From Bradyrhizobium sp. (GTDB lineage: Bacteria; Pseudomonadota; Alphaproteobacteria; Rhizobiales; Xanthobacteraceae), in NCBI RefSeq assembly GCF_022844465.1, contig NZ_JALHLP010000022.1:1-64000 (forward strand): a DNA stretch of 64,000 nt, given 5' to 3'. The notes beneath the pieces are model-generated. The model saw only the letters and a list, made by a program, of their open reading frames with translations, made no database searches and was not told the origin of the DNA. Below, one piece after another: positions 8,294 to 16,651 of this stretch (its first letter is position 1; each line of letters begins with the position of its first letter). The position numbers and the translations under genes were made by a program.

Positions 8294-9271
8294 ATGAAAT
8301 TTCCCCGCCGGAGATTCCTGCAACTGGCGGCGGGCGTCGCCGCGGCCCCCACCCTGCCCCGCGTGGCGCGGGCACAGGCCTATCCGTCGCGGCCGGTGCG
8401 CATCATCGTCGGCTTTCCCGCCGGCGGGGCCACCGACATCCAGGCGCGCCTGATGAGCCAATGGCTGTCGGATCGGCTCGGCCAGCAGTTCATCGTCGAG
8501 AACCGCGCCGGCGCCAGCGGCAATATCGGCACCGAGGCGGTCGCCAGGGCGCCGGCGGACGGCTACACCCTGCTGCAGATCGTAACCCCGCACGCGATCA
8601 ACGCCGCGCTCTACAGCAATCTCAGTTTCGATTTCATCCGCGACATCGCGCCGGTCGTCTGTTCGGCGCGGCTGGCCTATGTCGTCGTGGTGCATCCGTC
8701 GGTCCCCGCCACGACGCTCCCCGAGTTCATCGCCTACGCCAAGGCCAACCCGGGCAAGATCAACTACGGGTCGGCCGGCCCAGGCACCCCCCAGAACATC
8801 GCCTGCGAACTCTTCAAGATGATGGCCGGCGTGAATCTGGTCCACGTCTCCTATCGCGGCGGGGCGCCTGCGACCACCGATCTGGTCGGCGGCCACATCC
8901 AGGTGATTTTCAGCCCGATATCGGAATCGATCGAACACATCAAGGCCGGCAAACTACGCCCGCTGGCGGTGACGACCGCGGCCCGGCTGGACGTGTTGCC
9001 TGACGTGCCGACGGTGGCGGACTTCGTGCCGGGTTACGAGGCCAGCGGTTTTGCCGGCATCGGCGTGCCGAGAGGCACCCCCGCCGACATCATCAATATG
9101 CTGAACCGCGAGCTCAATGCCGGCCTCGCCGACAGCAAGATCAGGGCGCGGATCGTCGAGCTCGGCGGCACCGTTGCCGGGGGAACGCCTGCGGCATTCG
9201 GGGCGATCATCTCGGAGGCGACCGAAAAGTGGGCGCGGGTGATCAAGCTCGCCGGCATCAAGGCTGAATAG
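8294..9271 (+). CDS. Bug-family tripartite tricarboxylate transporter substrate-binding protein
   Basis: A 325-residue periplasmic receptor of the Bug/TctC family. A twin-arginine-like signal (RRRFLQLAAGVAAAP) is followed by the family opening YPSRPVRIIVGFPAGGATDIQAR. Further family motifs are GQQFIVENRAGASGNIGTEAV, GKINYGSAGPGTPQNIACELF and VHVSYRGGAPATTDLVGG. Bug proteins bind carboxylates or related small molecules. No TctA/TctB membrane genes adjoin, which is common for the many orphan Bug receptors of this group. The start at 8294 precedes the Tat-like signal; the open frame begins at 8267. Confidence 0.9.
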   Translation: MKFPRRRFLQLAAGVAAAPTLPRVARAQAYPSRPVRIIVGFPAGGATDIQARLMSQWLSDRLGQQFIVENRAGASGNIGTEAVARAPADGYTLLQIVTPHAINAALYSNLSFDFIRDIAPVVCSARLAYVVVVHPSVPATTLPEFIAYAKANPGKINYGSAGPGTPQNIACELFKMMAGVNLVHVSYRGGAPATTDLVGGHIQVIFSPISESIEHIKAGKLRPLAVTTAARLDVLPDVPTVADFVPGYEASGFAGIGVPRGTPADIINMLNRELNAGLADSKIRARIVELGGTVAGGTPAAFGAIISEATEKWARVIKLAGIKAE

Positions 9272-9308
9272 GGCCGGCCTCCACCCGATGGCTGCTGGCC
9301 GGGCGCAG

Positions 9309-9494
9309 TTACCCGCAGGCCAGCATCCGTCGCTCGGGCTCGGACGGCGCGACGGCCTCCGCATCGCGAACGATGATGGTGACGTTCCAGCCTTCGCTGG
9401 CCCAGACCCGGGCCTTGGCCACCGCCATCAGCGAACTGCTCCGGTCCATCCTGACGGTTTCGTTTCCGCGTTCGGCAACGATCCGGTACGCCAT
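9309..9494 (-). CDS. Small conserved-looking protein of unknown function (61 aa)
   Basis: A 61-residue soluble protein with an alpha/beta-like pattern (MAYRIVAERGNETVRMDRSS...AVAKARVWASEGWNVTIIVRD). No known domain is recognised; the spacing of hydrophobics looks like real coding sequence. A good GAGGGG ribosome site lies 7 nt before the ATG, and it is locked in a 7-bp hairpin (9502-9524). It sits alone between the Bug receptor and a convergent-to-tandem ThDP enzyme gene. Support is moderate and rests on the ribosome site and composition. Confidence 0.6.
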   Translation of the reverse strand: MAYRIVAERGNETVRMDRSSSLMAVAKARVWASEGWNVTIIVRDAEAVAPSEPERRMLACG

Positions 9495-9501
9495 GCCACA
9501 A

Positions 9502-9524
9502 CCCCTCTACGCATCACAGAGGGG
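9502..9524 (-). promoter_or_regulatory. Leader hairpin covering the ribosome-binding site
   Basis: In the minus-strand transcript CCCCTCT (9524-9518) pairs perfectly with AGAGGGG (9508-9502) around a 9-nt loop. The second arm contains the GAGGGG ribosome site of the 61-residue gene. This could act as a thermosensor or ligand-controlled switch, or may simply dampen translation. Confidence 0.4.
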
Positions 9525-9639
9525 AATGTTCGGGTATGGCTTTGGCCACAATGGGCCGACAATTTGTTCATCCGGCGGCAACGGCAGCGCGCCGGAGCCG
9601 TTCGGAACGAGCCTACGCGCAAGTCGAGCGCGCGCCGCC

Positions 9640-11187
9640 TTACATCTGCACTTCGATCAGCCGCGGGCCCGGCTCGGCGATGGCTTCGGCCAGCGCCTTG
9701 TTGAAGTCGTCGGCCGTGGCGACCGCGCGGCCGGGCACGCCCATACCTTTGGCGAGCGCGACGAAGTCGATGGTCGGGCGGTCGAGCTTGAGCATGTCGA
9801 GCGCCCGCTGTCCGGGTTCGCCGGCGCCGACGCCGTCGAACTCGCCGCGCAGGATCTGGTAGATCCGGTTGGCGAACACGATGGTGACGACGTTGAGGCC
9901 TTCGCGCGCCTGCGTCCACAGCGATTGCAGCGTGTACATCGCGCTGCCGTCGCCGACCATGCAGATCACCTTGCGGTCGGGGCACGCCACCGCAGCACCA
10001 GTCGCCACCGGGGTCGAGAACCCGATCGAGCCGCCCATGTTCTGCAGCCAGTCGTGCGGCGCGGCGGCCGCCGTCGGCGGGAAGAAGCCGCGGCCGGTAG
10101 TGACCGACTCGTCGACCACGATGGCGTTTTCCGGGATCGCCATCGCGATCGCCTGCGCGATCGAGGCATGGGTCAGCGCGCCGGTCGGCTTTGCGATCTC
10201 GACCAGCTTCTGCGGCGGCCGGTCGGCCGGCTGCGCGTGCAACGCGCCGGCCAGCGCTTCCAGCGCGGCCACGGAGTTCTCCCCGCCCGAGGTCATGCGA
10301 TGCACCTCGCAGCCCTGCGGCTTGAGCAGGCTCGGCTTGTTCGGATAGGCGAAGAACGCGACGGGGTCGTTGGCCTCGACCAGCACGATGTTCCTGAAGT
10401 CCTTGAGGATCGGCAGCGCCTGCTCGATCACATAGGGAATGCGGTCGATCGCGAACCGGCCCCTGCCCCGCGCCATCCGCGGATTGTAGGTCTGCCCCAT
10501 CACCTTGCAGCCGGTCTTGCCTGATATCTGCGCCGCCAGCGCCAGCCCGTGCTCGGTCAGCGCGCCGCCCGTGAGCAGCAGCAGCGTCTGGGCGCCGCCG
10601 CCGCGCAGCACCTTGGCGGCGTGGTCCACCGCCTGCGCGGAATAGCTCGCCCGCTGGCTCTCGGCGGGAACCTGCGCGATGCCGTCGGCCTCGTTCCAGG
10701 CGGTGTCGGCGGGCAGGATCAGCGTGGCGATCTGCGGCGGCGCGCTCCTGGCGGCGGCGATCGCGGCGGCGCCGTCCGCGGCGACGGATTTGGCATCCGG
10801 CGAGGTCCGCACCCAGGACGACATCGGCCGCGCCAGCCCCTCGATGTCGGACGTCAAGGGCGCGTTGTAGCCGATATGGTAGGTCGCGTGCTGGCCGACG
10901 ATGTTGACGATGCCGGAATTCGCCTTCTTGGCGTTGTGCAGATTGGCAAGGCCGTTGGCGAGGCCGGGCCCGAGATGCAGCAGGGTCGAAGCCGGCGAGC
11001 CCTTCATGCGGTAGTAGCCGTCGGCGGCGCCGGTCACCACGCCCTCGAACAGGCCGAGCACGCAGCGCATGCCCTCGACCCGGTCCAGCGCGGCGACGAA
11101 ATGCATCTCCGAGGTTCCCGGATTGGTGAAGCAGACGTCAACGCCGCCTGCGACCAATGTCCGCACCAGGCTTTCCGCACCGTTCAT
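9640..11187 (-). CDS. Thiamine-diphosphate enzyme of the acetolactate synthase-like family
   Basis: A 515-residue ThDP-dependent enzyme. The N-terminal PYR domain begins GAESLVRTLVAGGVDVCFTNPGTSEMHFVAALD. The C-terminal PP domain carries the cofactor motif GDGSAMYTLQSLWTQAREGLNVVTIVFAN, a GDG...N ThDP-Mg site. The overall pattern resembles proteins usually labelled acetolactate synthase large subunit, but no small regulatory subunit adjoins and the length is below the ~570 of IlvB. A biosynthetic role is therefore unlikely and the substrate is unknown; a decarboxylase is possible. The start at 11187 follows AGGGAGCGAG. Confidence 0.82.
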   Translation of the reverse strand: MNGAESLVRTLVAGGVDVCFTNPGTSEMHFVAALDRVEGMRCVLGLFEGVVTGAADGYYRMKGSPASTLLHLGPGLANGLANLHNAKKANSGIVNIVGQHATYHIGYNAPLTSDIEGLARPMSSWVRTSPDAKSVAADGAAAIAAARSAPPQIATLILPADTAWNEADGIAQVPAESQRASYSAQAVDHAAKVLRGGGAQTLLLLTGGALTEHGLALAAQISGKTGCKVMGQTYNPRMARGRGRFAIDRIPYVIEQALPILKDFRNIVLVEANDPVAFFAYPNKPSLLKPQGCEVHRMTSGGENSVAALEALAGALHAQPADRPPQKLVEIAKPTGALTHASIAQAIAMAIPENAIVVDESVTTGRGFFPPTAAAAPHDWLQNMGGSIGFSTPVATGAAVACPDRKVICMVGDGSAMYTLQSLWTQAREGLNVVTIVFANRIYQILRGEFDGVGAGEPGQRALDMLKLDRPTIDFVALAKGMGVPGRAVATADDFNKALAEAIAEPGPRLIEVQM

Positions 11188-11412
11188 GGTCTCGCTCCCT
11201 TTCTCGCAATCGTTCTGCAAGCTTTTGGGGATCAAACATTGTTCGCACGTTTCGTCAAAGGTTTAGCGACACAATGCAGCCATCGCCTGCCGCGGCTTGC
11301 GTTTTCCGGCGGCTGTGTTTGAAAATGCCGAGGTCACGGGTTGTTCGCTTGCGAAATCGCGGCGATTGTGGCCTGTCTCACCACTTATTCCGATTTTCTC
11401 GCGAGGAAGAAC

Positions 11413-11994
11413 ATGATCCGGGCTTTGGCTTTGCTGGTTGCGGCGGTGACGGTGCTGGGGGGTGCCGGCCAGGCGCAGGCGCAAGGCTTCGACTTGCGCG
11501 ACATCCTGGGCGGCGGACCCAATTTTCACGGCGGAGGCCTCGGCGGAACCAGCCCGATCCGGCGCACGACCGTGAGCTTCAGCGGCAATTACGCACCGGG
11601 AACGATCTACATCAGCACCGCCGAGCGCCGGCTCTATCTGGTGCTCGGCAACGGCCAGGCGCTGGCCTACGGCATCGGCGTCGGCCGCGACGGTTTTCGC
11701 TGGAGCGGGAACCACCGCATCACCGCCAAGAAGGAATGGCCGAGCTGGACCCCGCCCGCGCAAATGCTGAGGCGGCGGCCCGACCTGCCGCGGCACATGG
11801 TCGGCGGCGAGGACAACCCGCTCGGCGCGCGCGCGATGTATCTGGGATCGACGCTGTACCGCATCCACGGCTCCAACGAACCCGAGACGATCGGACAGGC
11901 GGTGTCATCAGGATGCTTCCGCATGACCAACGAGGACGTGACCGATCTCTACAACAGAGTCTCGGTCGGCACCCCCGTCATTGTGAGGAATTAG
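11413..11994 (+). CDS. L,D-transpeptidase (YkuD domain)
   Basis: A 193-residue secreted protein with signal peptide MIRALALLVAAVTVLGGAGQAQA. The YkuD catalytic domain spans about residues 62-190, with His152 in IHGSNEPETIG and nucleophile Cys168 in SSGCFRM. These enzymes form 3-3 peptidoglycan crosslinks or attach proteins to the wall in the periplasm. The Ser before GC where many homologues have His is frequent in this bacterial group, so it is not evidence of inactivity. The gene lies 14 nt upstream of the DUF2927 gene, probably co-transcribed. Confidence 0.9.
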   Translation: MIRALALLVAAVTVLGGAGQAQAQGFDLRDILGGGPNFHGGGLGGTSPIRRTTVSFSGNYAPGTIYISTAERRLYLVLGNGQALAYGIGVGRDGFRWSGNHRITAKKEWPSWTPPAQMLRRRPDLPRHMVGGEDNPLGARAMYLGSTLYRIHGSNEPETIGQAVSSGCFRMTNEDVTDLYNRVSVGTPVIVRN

Positions 11995-12008
11995 GCAGCG
12001 GCGCGCCG

Positions 12009-12821
12009 ATGCGCAGGCGCCGCCGATCCCCGTCTCTCCGACTCCTGACGGCGGCCCTCGCCGTCGTCGCGCTCGGTGAAATCTCGCTGCCGAAGGCGGC
12101 GGTTGCCGAAATTCCCGCGGTCGCGCAGCGCCAGCGCGCCGAGAAGAAGAGCTTCACCGACAGCCAGATCGTGGACGGCTTCCTGAAGGTCGCGTTCGGC
12201 GCCGAGCATCATCTCGCCGGACGCGTTGACCGGATCCGGAAATATGTGACGCCGGTCCGGGTGTTTGCCGACGGCGCCCGCGCCGACCGCAAGGCCCAGC
12301 TTGCCCGGGTCGTGGCCGACATCGCAAGGCGCGTGCAGCACCTCGATATCGCCATGGCCGACAACGACGAAGCCGCCAATGTGCGGGTCAAGCTGGTCCG
12401 CGATCGCGACCTCTATCGCACCATGACGAGCTTGTTCGGCCGGCAACGCGCGGGCGAGATTCGCGCCTCGCTCGACCCGCAATGCCTGAGCGGCTTTCGA
12501 AAAAACGAGAAATACGAAATCGATCGCTCCGACGTGATCCTGACCGTCGACACCGGCGACTTCGTCTTCTTCGACTGCGCCTATGAGGAATTGCTGCAAT
12601 CGCTGGGGCCGATCAACGATACCGCGAGCGTGCCGTGGACCATGTTCAACGACAATGTCTCGATGGGCTTTTTCGATATCTACGACCAATACCTGCTGAA
12701 CCTGCTCTATGACCCCCGGATCAAGGCCGGCATGACCGTGCAGGAGGTCAAGGCGGTGCTGCCTGATGTGCTGGCCGACGTCCGCGCCTGGGTGCGGAAG
12801 GTCAACAACCTGCCGCAGTGA
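12009..12821 (+). CDS. DUF2927 domain-containing secreted protein
   Basis: A 270-residue protein with an Arg-rich start (MRRRRRSPSLRLL) and a signal sequence ending near KAAVAEIPA. The DUF2927 region includes the family's C-terminal motif GFFDIYDQYLLNLLYDPRIKAGMT. Function is unknown in the family; some members look like zinc-independent relatives of metallopeptidases, which is inference only. The short gap after the L,D-transpeptidase suggests a shared transcript and an envelope role. Confidence 0.8.
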   Translation: MRRRRRSPSLRLLTAALAVVALGEISLPKAAVAEIPAVAQRQRAEKKSFTDSQIVDGFLKVAFGAEHHLAGRVDRIRKYVTPVRVFADGARADRKAQLARVVADIARRVQHLDIAMADNDEAANVRVKLVRDRDLYRTMTSLFGRQRAGEIRASLDPQCLSGFRKNEKYEIDRSDVILTVDTGDFVFFDCAYEELLQSLGPINDTASVPWTMFNDNVSMGFFDIYDQYLLNLLYDPRIKAGMTVQEVKAVLPDVLADVRAWVRKVNNLPQ

Positions 12822-12845
12822 CTTCGGCGCCCAGACAACATCCGC

Positions 12846-14018
12846 TCATATCTTGGTGTCGCGAGGCTTGGCATTCCCGGGCTTGGCATCCCCGGGTTTG
12901 GCGTCGCAGATCGACTTCAGCGACCGCCATTCCGCCGCCGTCAGCAGCGGCGGTCCGCTGGGCGCGCGGTCTTCCCGGCTCATCCGCGCCAGCCGGTCTT
13001 CGGTCAGGGGATGGCTGGCGAGAATCGAAAGGCCCTTGCCGCCTTCCTTCCCGGTGACCCGGAACAGCAATTCCCCGGTCGGCTTCGCCGGCCTGCCGAG
13101 CCGGTGCATGACATCGATGGCGAAGCTGTCGGCATTCTGCTCGGCCTCGCGCGAATGCGAGGACGTGACCATGGTGCGGGAGGCGAAGATCAAGGCGCTG
13201 GAGCCGGTGATGTCGCCGAACAAAAGCCCGATCAGAAACGACGCGCCGCTGTCGTGGATCAGGCCGCGGATGTTGTCGCGATGCTTGAGATGGCCAAGCT
13301 CGTGGGCCAGCACGCCGGCGATCTCGTCGGGATTCTCGGCCTTGGCCAGCAACCCGTCGAACAGGTAGACCTTGCCGCCCGGCAACGCTAGCGCGTTCGG
13401 GATCGAACTCGACAGCACGCCTGATTGAACCGAGGTGTCGAGCCCGGCGGCTTGCCGGATCGCGGTCACCAGCTTGGCGAAGGCCCTTTGGCCGGCCGCA
13501 TTGTCGCAAACCCTGGCGTCGAACATCGTCTTGACCTGCGCGTCGGCGACCTCGCCGAGACGCCGCTCGAACGCATCGGGCACCAGCGGCGTCAGGCGGT
13601 CGGCGGCGAGTGGAAGGCCGAACAGCACCACGGCGACGATGGAAGCCGCGGCCGCCAGCGACCAGCCGACGACGGCGGCTACACCGCCGCGGCCGGGCGT
13701 GTTGTCGTCAATGCTGGCGCAGCGCTCCACCAGCCTGGCCGCCAGGGCGGCGTCGCGAACCTCAAGGCGAGCCAGCGCGGGCGCGCTCAGGCAGCTCAGA
13801 CGCAGGATTCCCGAGGGTCCGTCGGCGCGACGGACGTCGCCATAGGCCCACGCCGCCAGCGTCCGGTCGCCTTCCCTGATCGTGAGCTGGTCGGACAAGC
13901 CGAGCGTGACCGCGCGCCGCCGACTGGACGCCCCGTCGAAATAAGTCGCCAGGCCGTCGGTGGGCGAACTTGCTGGCTCCCGCGCTTCCCTGTCCATCGC
14001 CATCCAGGCTCCGATCAC
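12846..14018 (-). CDS. Membrane-anchored M48-family zinc metallopeptidase
   Basis: A 390-residue protein. A soluble ~110-residue N-terminal domain is followed by one membrane segment (about 113-137), then an M48 peptidase domain with HELGH at 239-243 and the third-ligand motif SREAEQNADSFAID about 55 residues later. The C-terminus holds short DAKPG/NAKPG repeats and is Lys rich. M48 enzymes of this type (HtpX/BepA/LoiP-like) degrade or quality-control envelope proteins. The start overlaps the upstream DUF898 gene by 4 nt (ATGA), so the two are translationally coupled. Confidence 0.9.
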   Translation of the reverse strand: MIGAWMAMDREAREPASSPTDGLATYFDGASSRRRAVTLGLSDQLTIREGDRTLAAWAYGDVRRADGPSGILRLSCLSAPALARLEVRDAALAARLVERCASIDDNTPGRGGVAAVVGWSLAAAASIVAVVLFGLPLAADRLTPLVPDAFERRLGEVADAQVKTMFDARVCDNAAGQRAFAKLVTAIRQAAGLDTSVQSGVLSSSIPNALALPGGKVYLFDGLLAKAENPDEIAGVLAHELGHLKHRDNIRGLIHDSGASFLIGLLFGDITGSSALIFASRTMVTSSHSREAEQNADSFAIDVMHRLGRPAKPTGELLFRVTGKEGGKGLSILASHPLTEDRLARMSREDRAPSGPPLLTAAEWRSLKSICDAKPGDAKPGNAKPRDTKI

Positions 14019-15172
14019 AAGCCGCCGACATCGAGGCCATCCGCGAACCCCTCGCCGAGCGCACCGGCCAGTTCGCCCCGCGTGGCGACATTGCGGACAG
14101 CCTCGATACCAGTGATGTTGACCGACCCCATCACCTTCACCCAGAGATCGCGCAGCAGGTAGATCCGGATCACCACGTTGACCGCCAGCGCGAATGCCAG
14201 ATAGCCGACGGCCGCCAGCGCCAGCAGCGGGATGCTCTTCGCAAATTCCTGCGACCTGAAAAAATCCGCCATCGGGGCGCCGGTCATGCTCGCTACCAAC
14301 GCGGCCGACAGCGCCAGGTAAGCGGCGAACACCAGCGCCAGCACGACGACCCAGCCGATCACCTTCCAGTACAGCCCGATCAGCGCGCCGCGCGGCAACG
14401 AGGATTCAACGCGCACACCGCCCAACCGCACGCCCGACAACCACCAGCGCCATTCCACCGCCTTGAAAGCGCCGTAGACAAAGGGCGCGAGCGGAAAAAC
14501 GTACATGGCAACAGGCGCCAACAGCCACAGCCACCAGCCGCGCTTGAAGAATTCCCAGCCGCGCCCCTCGAAACCGCCCTGCACTTCCCCGTAGAAGGAA
14601 TGGCGCATCTTGTAGCGTTCGAGCGCCGCCGTGCGCCATGGCAGCGCCAGCCCCAGCGTCGACACCACCAACAGGCCCCACAAAGATGCCTGCAAGGCAT
14701 ACATCCACCCCGAGCCGCTCATCCAGAACCGCACGCCGCGCCACACCGTGCGCGTCAGGCGATAGCGCCGCGCGCGGTAGATCGCGAACTGCCCGAACAC
14801 GTAGAAGAACGCGACCAGCGGAATGCTCGCGAAGGCCTGGATGTGCTCGGCCTCGAGGCCAACGAGGAAATAGCCGAGATAGATCGGGAGCAGGATCGCG
14901 AGCGCGACCAGAAATCCGATCAGCAACTCCCTGGCGCGGCCGGTGTATTCGGCGCCGTCGCCATCGACCAGGGTATTGGCCCAAAGATGGCGGCGCATGT
15001 CGGTGAGGAGCCAGAACCGGTAGAAGCCGAGGGTGACGAACTCAAGCCCGGCGCCGCGCCTGACCAGATCGAAGAATTCGCCCCTTCTGCCGGAAAACGC
15101 CACCGGCATCGGCGGCGGCACGGATGGCACCGAGGGCGGCGGCACCTGCGGGAGCCAGTTCATCTGGTTCAT
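14015..15172 (-). CDS. DUF898 (YjgN-like) multi-pass membrane protein
   Basis: A 385-residue inner-membrane protein with a Pro-rich cytoplasmic start, the family motif FSGRRGEFFDLVRRGAGLEF and about six to seven hydrophobic segments. It carries typical YjgN features such as FYRFWLLTDMRRHLW and the arginine-rich loop YRARRYRLTRTVWRGVRFWM. Its function is unknown. It lies first in a two-gene unit with the M48 peptidase, overlapping by 4 nt, which suggests a membrane platform or substrate for that peptidase. Alternative starts at 15172 and 15163 are equally plausible. Confidence 0.86.
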   Translation of the reverse strand: MNQMNWLPQVPPPSVPSVPPPMPVAFSGRRGEFFDLVRRGAGLEFVTLGFYRFWLLTDMRRHLWANTLVDGDGAEYTGRARELLIGFLVALAILLPIYLGYFLVGLEAEHIQAFASIPLVAFFYVFGQFAIYRARRYRLTRTVWRGVRFWMSGSGWMYALQASLWGLLVVSTLGLALPWRTAALERYKMRHSFYGEVQGGFEGRGWEFFKRGWWLWLLAPVAMYVFPLAPFVYGAFKAVEWRWWLSGVRLGGVRVESSLPRGALIGLYWKVIGWVVVLALVFAAYLALSAALVASMTGAPMADFFRSQEFAKSIPLLALAAVGYLAFALAVNVVIRIYLLRDLWVKVMGSVNITGIEAVRNVATRGELAGALGEGFADGLDVGGL

Positions 15173-15246
15173 GGATCAATTCCAGCAAGACTTTCCGCAA
15201 TCAAACCACGGATTGGTGGGTCGCTGTGTGACCCAGCTCCCATGCG

Positions 15247-16419
15247 CTAGGCGGTTTTTTCGAACAGCTCGCGGCCGATCAGCATGCGGCGGATTTCGCT
15301 GGTGCCGGCGCCGATTTCATAGAGCTTGGCGTCCCGCAGCAGCCGGCCGGTCGGATAGTCGTTGATATAGCCGTTGCCGCCGAGCAGCTGGATGGCATCG
15401 AGCGCGCATTGCGTGGCCTTCTCCGCGGCGTAGAGAATCGCGCCGGCGGCGTCCTCGCGCGTGGTCTCGCCGCGGTCGCAGGCCTTCGCCACCGCGTACA
15501 CATAGGCGCGCGAGGCGTTCATCGTGGTGTACATGTCGGCGATCTTGCCCTGCACCAGCTGGAAGGTGCCGATCGGCTGGCCGAATTGCTTGCGCTCGTG
15601 AACGTAGGGCAGCACCACGTCCATGCAGGCCTGCATGATGCCGATCGGACCCGCCGCCAGCACCGCGCGCTCGTAGTCGAGGCCGCTCATCAGCACGTTG
15701 ACGCCGCGGCCGACCTCGCTCAGCACGTTTTCCGCAGGCACCTCGCAATCCTCGAACACCAGTTCGCAGGTATCGGAGCCGCGCATGCCAAGCTTGTCGA
15801 GCTTCTGCGCGGTCGAAAATCCCTTCATGCCCTTCTCGATCAGGAAGGCGGTGATGCCGCGCGGGCCGGCATCGGCATCGGACCGGGCATACACCACCAG
15901 CGTATCGGCAACCGGGCCGTTGGTGATCCACATCTTGCTGCCGTTGAGCACAAAGCGATCGCCCTTGCGGTCGGCGCGCGTCTTCATCGACACCACGTCG
16001 GAACCGGAACCGGGCTCCGACATCGCCAGCGCGCCGACGTGCTCGCCCGAGATCAGCTTGGGCAGATACTTCCGCTTCTGCGTCTCGTTGCCGTTGCGGC
16101 GGATCTGGTTGACGCAGAGGTTGGAATGGGCGCCGTAGGACAGCCCGACCGCGGCGGAGGCGCGCGACATTTCCTCGACCGCGATGCAATGCTCGAGATA
16201 GCCGAGGCCGCTGCCGCCATATTCCTCCTCCACCGTGATGCCGTGCAGCCCGAGCGCCCCTATTCTGGGCCAGAGGTCGCGGGGAAACTGGTTGCTGCGG
16301 TCGATCTCGGCCGCGCGCGGCGCGATCTCGTTCTGCGAGAACGCATGCACGGTGTCGCGAATCGCGTCCGCGGTCTCGCCGAGGTCGAAGTTGAACATCC
16401 GATGGGCGTTGGGGATCAT
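15247..16419 (-). CDS. liuA: Isovaleryl-CoA dehydrogenase
   Basis: A 390-residue acyl-CoA dehydrogenase catalysing isovaleryl-CoA to 3-methylcrotonyl-CoA in leucine breakdown, with FAD. Motifs include AMSEPGSGSDVVSMKTRA and KMWITNGPVADTLVVYA. The catalytic Glu sits in SGLDYERAVLAAGPIG, the position used by isovaleryl-CoA dehydrogenases. The alternative site is a Gly (YEIGAGTSEIRR), as in that subfamily. The other leucine-pathway genes (liuB-E) are not in the window downstream. The start at 16419 has GGAGGCC about 9 nt upstream. It is divergent from the P450 pair. Confidence 0.93.
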   Translation of the reverse strand: MIPNAHRMFNFDLGETADAIRDTVHAFSQNEIAPRAAEIDRSNQFPRDLWPRIGALGLHGITVEEEYGGSGLGYLEHCIAVEEMSRASAAVGLSYGAHSNLCVNQIRRNGNETQKRKYLPKLISGEHVGALAMSEPGSGSDVVSMKTRADRKGDRFVLNGSKMWITNGPVADTLVVYARSDADAGPRGITAFLIEKGMKGFSTAQKLDKLGMRGSDTCELVFEDCEVPAENVLSEVGRGVNVLMSGLDYERAVLAAGPIGIMQACMDVVLPYVHERKQFGQPIGTFQLVQGKIADMYTTMNASRAYVYAVAKACDRGETTREDAAGAILYAAEKATQCALDAIQLLGGNGYINDYPTGRLLRDAKLYEIGAGTSEIRRMLIGRELFEKTA

Positions 16420-16651
16420 GGCAGGCGGCCTCCGGCAGATTCTGGACGGCTTGGTTGCGCAAGCCCTATCCGCTCGAAATCAGCTTGTCACGGGCCGAAT
16501 GGGCTGAGAAGAGGCCTTGCCGAGGCGGGCCGATGGCTGCGCAGCCGGATGCTGCAAACTCGCCCTTGCTCTGGCGCGCGCGACGGGCTGTAATTCACCC
16601 AAAGCGCCGCCCGGGTACCGTTTCGGGCAGGTCGCGATCAGGGAGCCGCCC

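Noticed and set aside
9272..9308. CCGGCC/GGCCGG inverted repeat as a terminator of the Bug-receptor gene
   Set aside because: The stem is only 6 bp with a 17-nt loop and no T-run; expected by chance at this GC.
11885..11940. SSGC in the L,D-transpeptidase as a sign of a dead enzyme
   Set aside because: Ser at this place is common in alphaproteobacterial members, and the nucleophile Cys and upstream His are intact.
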